Positions 50,054 to 50,550 of a DNA stretch of 50,550 nucleotides are shown here, one piece after another. The stretch's first letter is position 1. Every line of letters starts with the position of its first letter. The translations under genes were made by a program, and so were the position numbers. Under the pieces are notes generated by a model. The model was given only the letters and a program-made list of their open reading frames with translations, was not told where the DNA came from and ran no database searches. The stretch is taken from the NCBI GenBank assembly GCA_013286485.1, contig JABDFN010000003.1, forward strand, positions 1 to 50,550, given 5' to 3'. The stretch is from Bacteroidota bacterium. GTDB taxonomy: Bacteria > Bacteroidota > Bacteroidia > Chitinophagales > Chitinophagaceae.

Positions 50054-50550
50054 ATGCAATATTTTTTACCAATATTTTTATTTCTTATCTTCTCTTTATT
50101 ATTTGATAGAATATTTGGTAGAAAAATAAAGAATCTTTTAACAAGATTAATATTGGATTTATGCCTCGCTTTGGTATCAAGTGCTATATTAATGTTTGCC
50201 TGTTTCTGTATATTCTTTTCCTTTATTTTTTCAGATTATAATTTTCCGAGAATCAGAACCGATATTGACAAAAAATACTATTACATTAAACAGGAAACAG
50301 GATTTGCTTTCACTTCTACTTTTCTGAAATTAAGGATTTATGAGAAGAAAACTTTTTGGTTTGATCGGGAAATAGGCCAAATTGCTATAGTTGAAGAGAA
50401 TCATCACCAATTAAATATTAGTGATTGGGCAGCTATTACCATTCAATTAGATACCGCAAATTCATTGTCTCCCCATAGGGTAATTATTAAAGGAGATACT
50501 ACTGTTATAATGGATACGACACTAAATTTTGATAAAAAATTTGATATTAT
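50054..50550 (+). CDS. hypothetical membrane protein (3' end beyond window)
   Basis: ATG at 50054 opens an uninterrupted frame to the window edge: MQYFLPIFLFLIFSLLFDRIFGRKIKNLLTRLILD...YYYIKQETGFAFTSTFLKLRIYEKKTFWFDREIG. Confidence 0.6.
   Translation, partial: MQYFLPIFLFLIFSLLFDRIFGRKIKNLLTRLILDLCLALVSSAILMFACFCIFFSFIFSDYNFPRIRTDIDKKYYYIKQETGFAFTSTFLKLRIYEKKTFWFDREIGQIAIVEENHHQLNISDWAAITIQLDTANSLSPHRVIIKGDTTVIMDTTLNFDKKFDI

Overview
This 50.5 kb window looks like ordinary chromosome from a Bacteroidetes bacterium, probably Chitinophagaceae-like. Supporting signs are TAnnTTTG promoters, T9SS-type C-terminal domains, a DUF4249 protein and the primary sigma factor type. Most of it is housekeeping: a DUF177-rpmF-plsX cluster, rnpB (RNase P RNA), the CvfB-like RNA-binding protein, malic enzyme, trxB, hppD/hmgA, rfbA/rfbB, accC/accB/efp, hutI, the primary sigma factor, a GCDH-type acyl-CoA dehydrogenase and pyrR/pyrB. 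No tRNA, rRNA, IS element, prophage or CRISPR array was seen. The main points for follow-up are: (1) a dispersed palindrome with core CCGAACATTCGG (one variant CCGAACGTTCGG), found four times, including inside the RNase P RNA gene and at the start of an ORF; (2) a Y-family polymerase next to a PA0069/SplB-like radical SAM protein, both with beta-clamp-binding-like motifs (QYSLF; C-terminal QLPLF), plus an O6-alkylguanine methyltransferase ending QLSIFE; (3) a roughly 0.9 kb gene-poor region (27503-28418) with seven exact GCGGAAG/CTTCCGC copies, an 18-bp and a 26-bp perfect palindrome, and an apparent N-terminal stub of a 'GxGASANALP' (SIR2-like/defence-type) protein; (4) a tight cluster of a YgiB-like small protein, a glutathionylspermidine-synthase-like ATP-grasp protein, a UBP-type zinc finger and a DUF5996-like protein. 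All family assignments come from reading the sequence; no database search was run.
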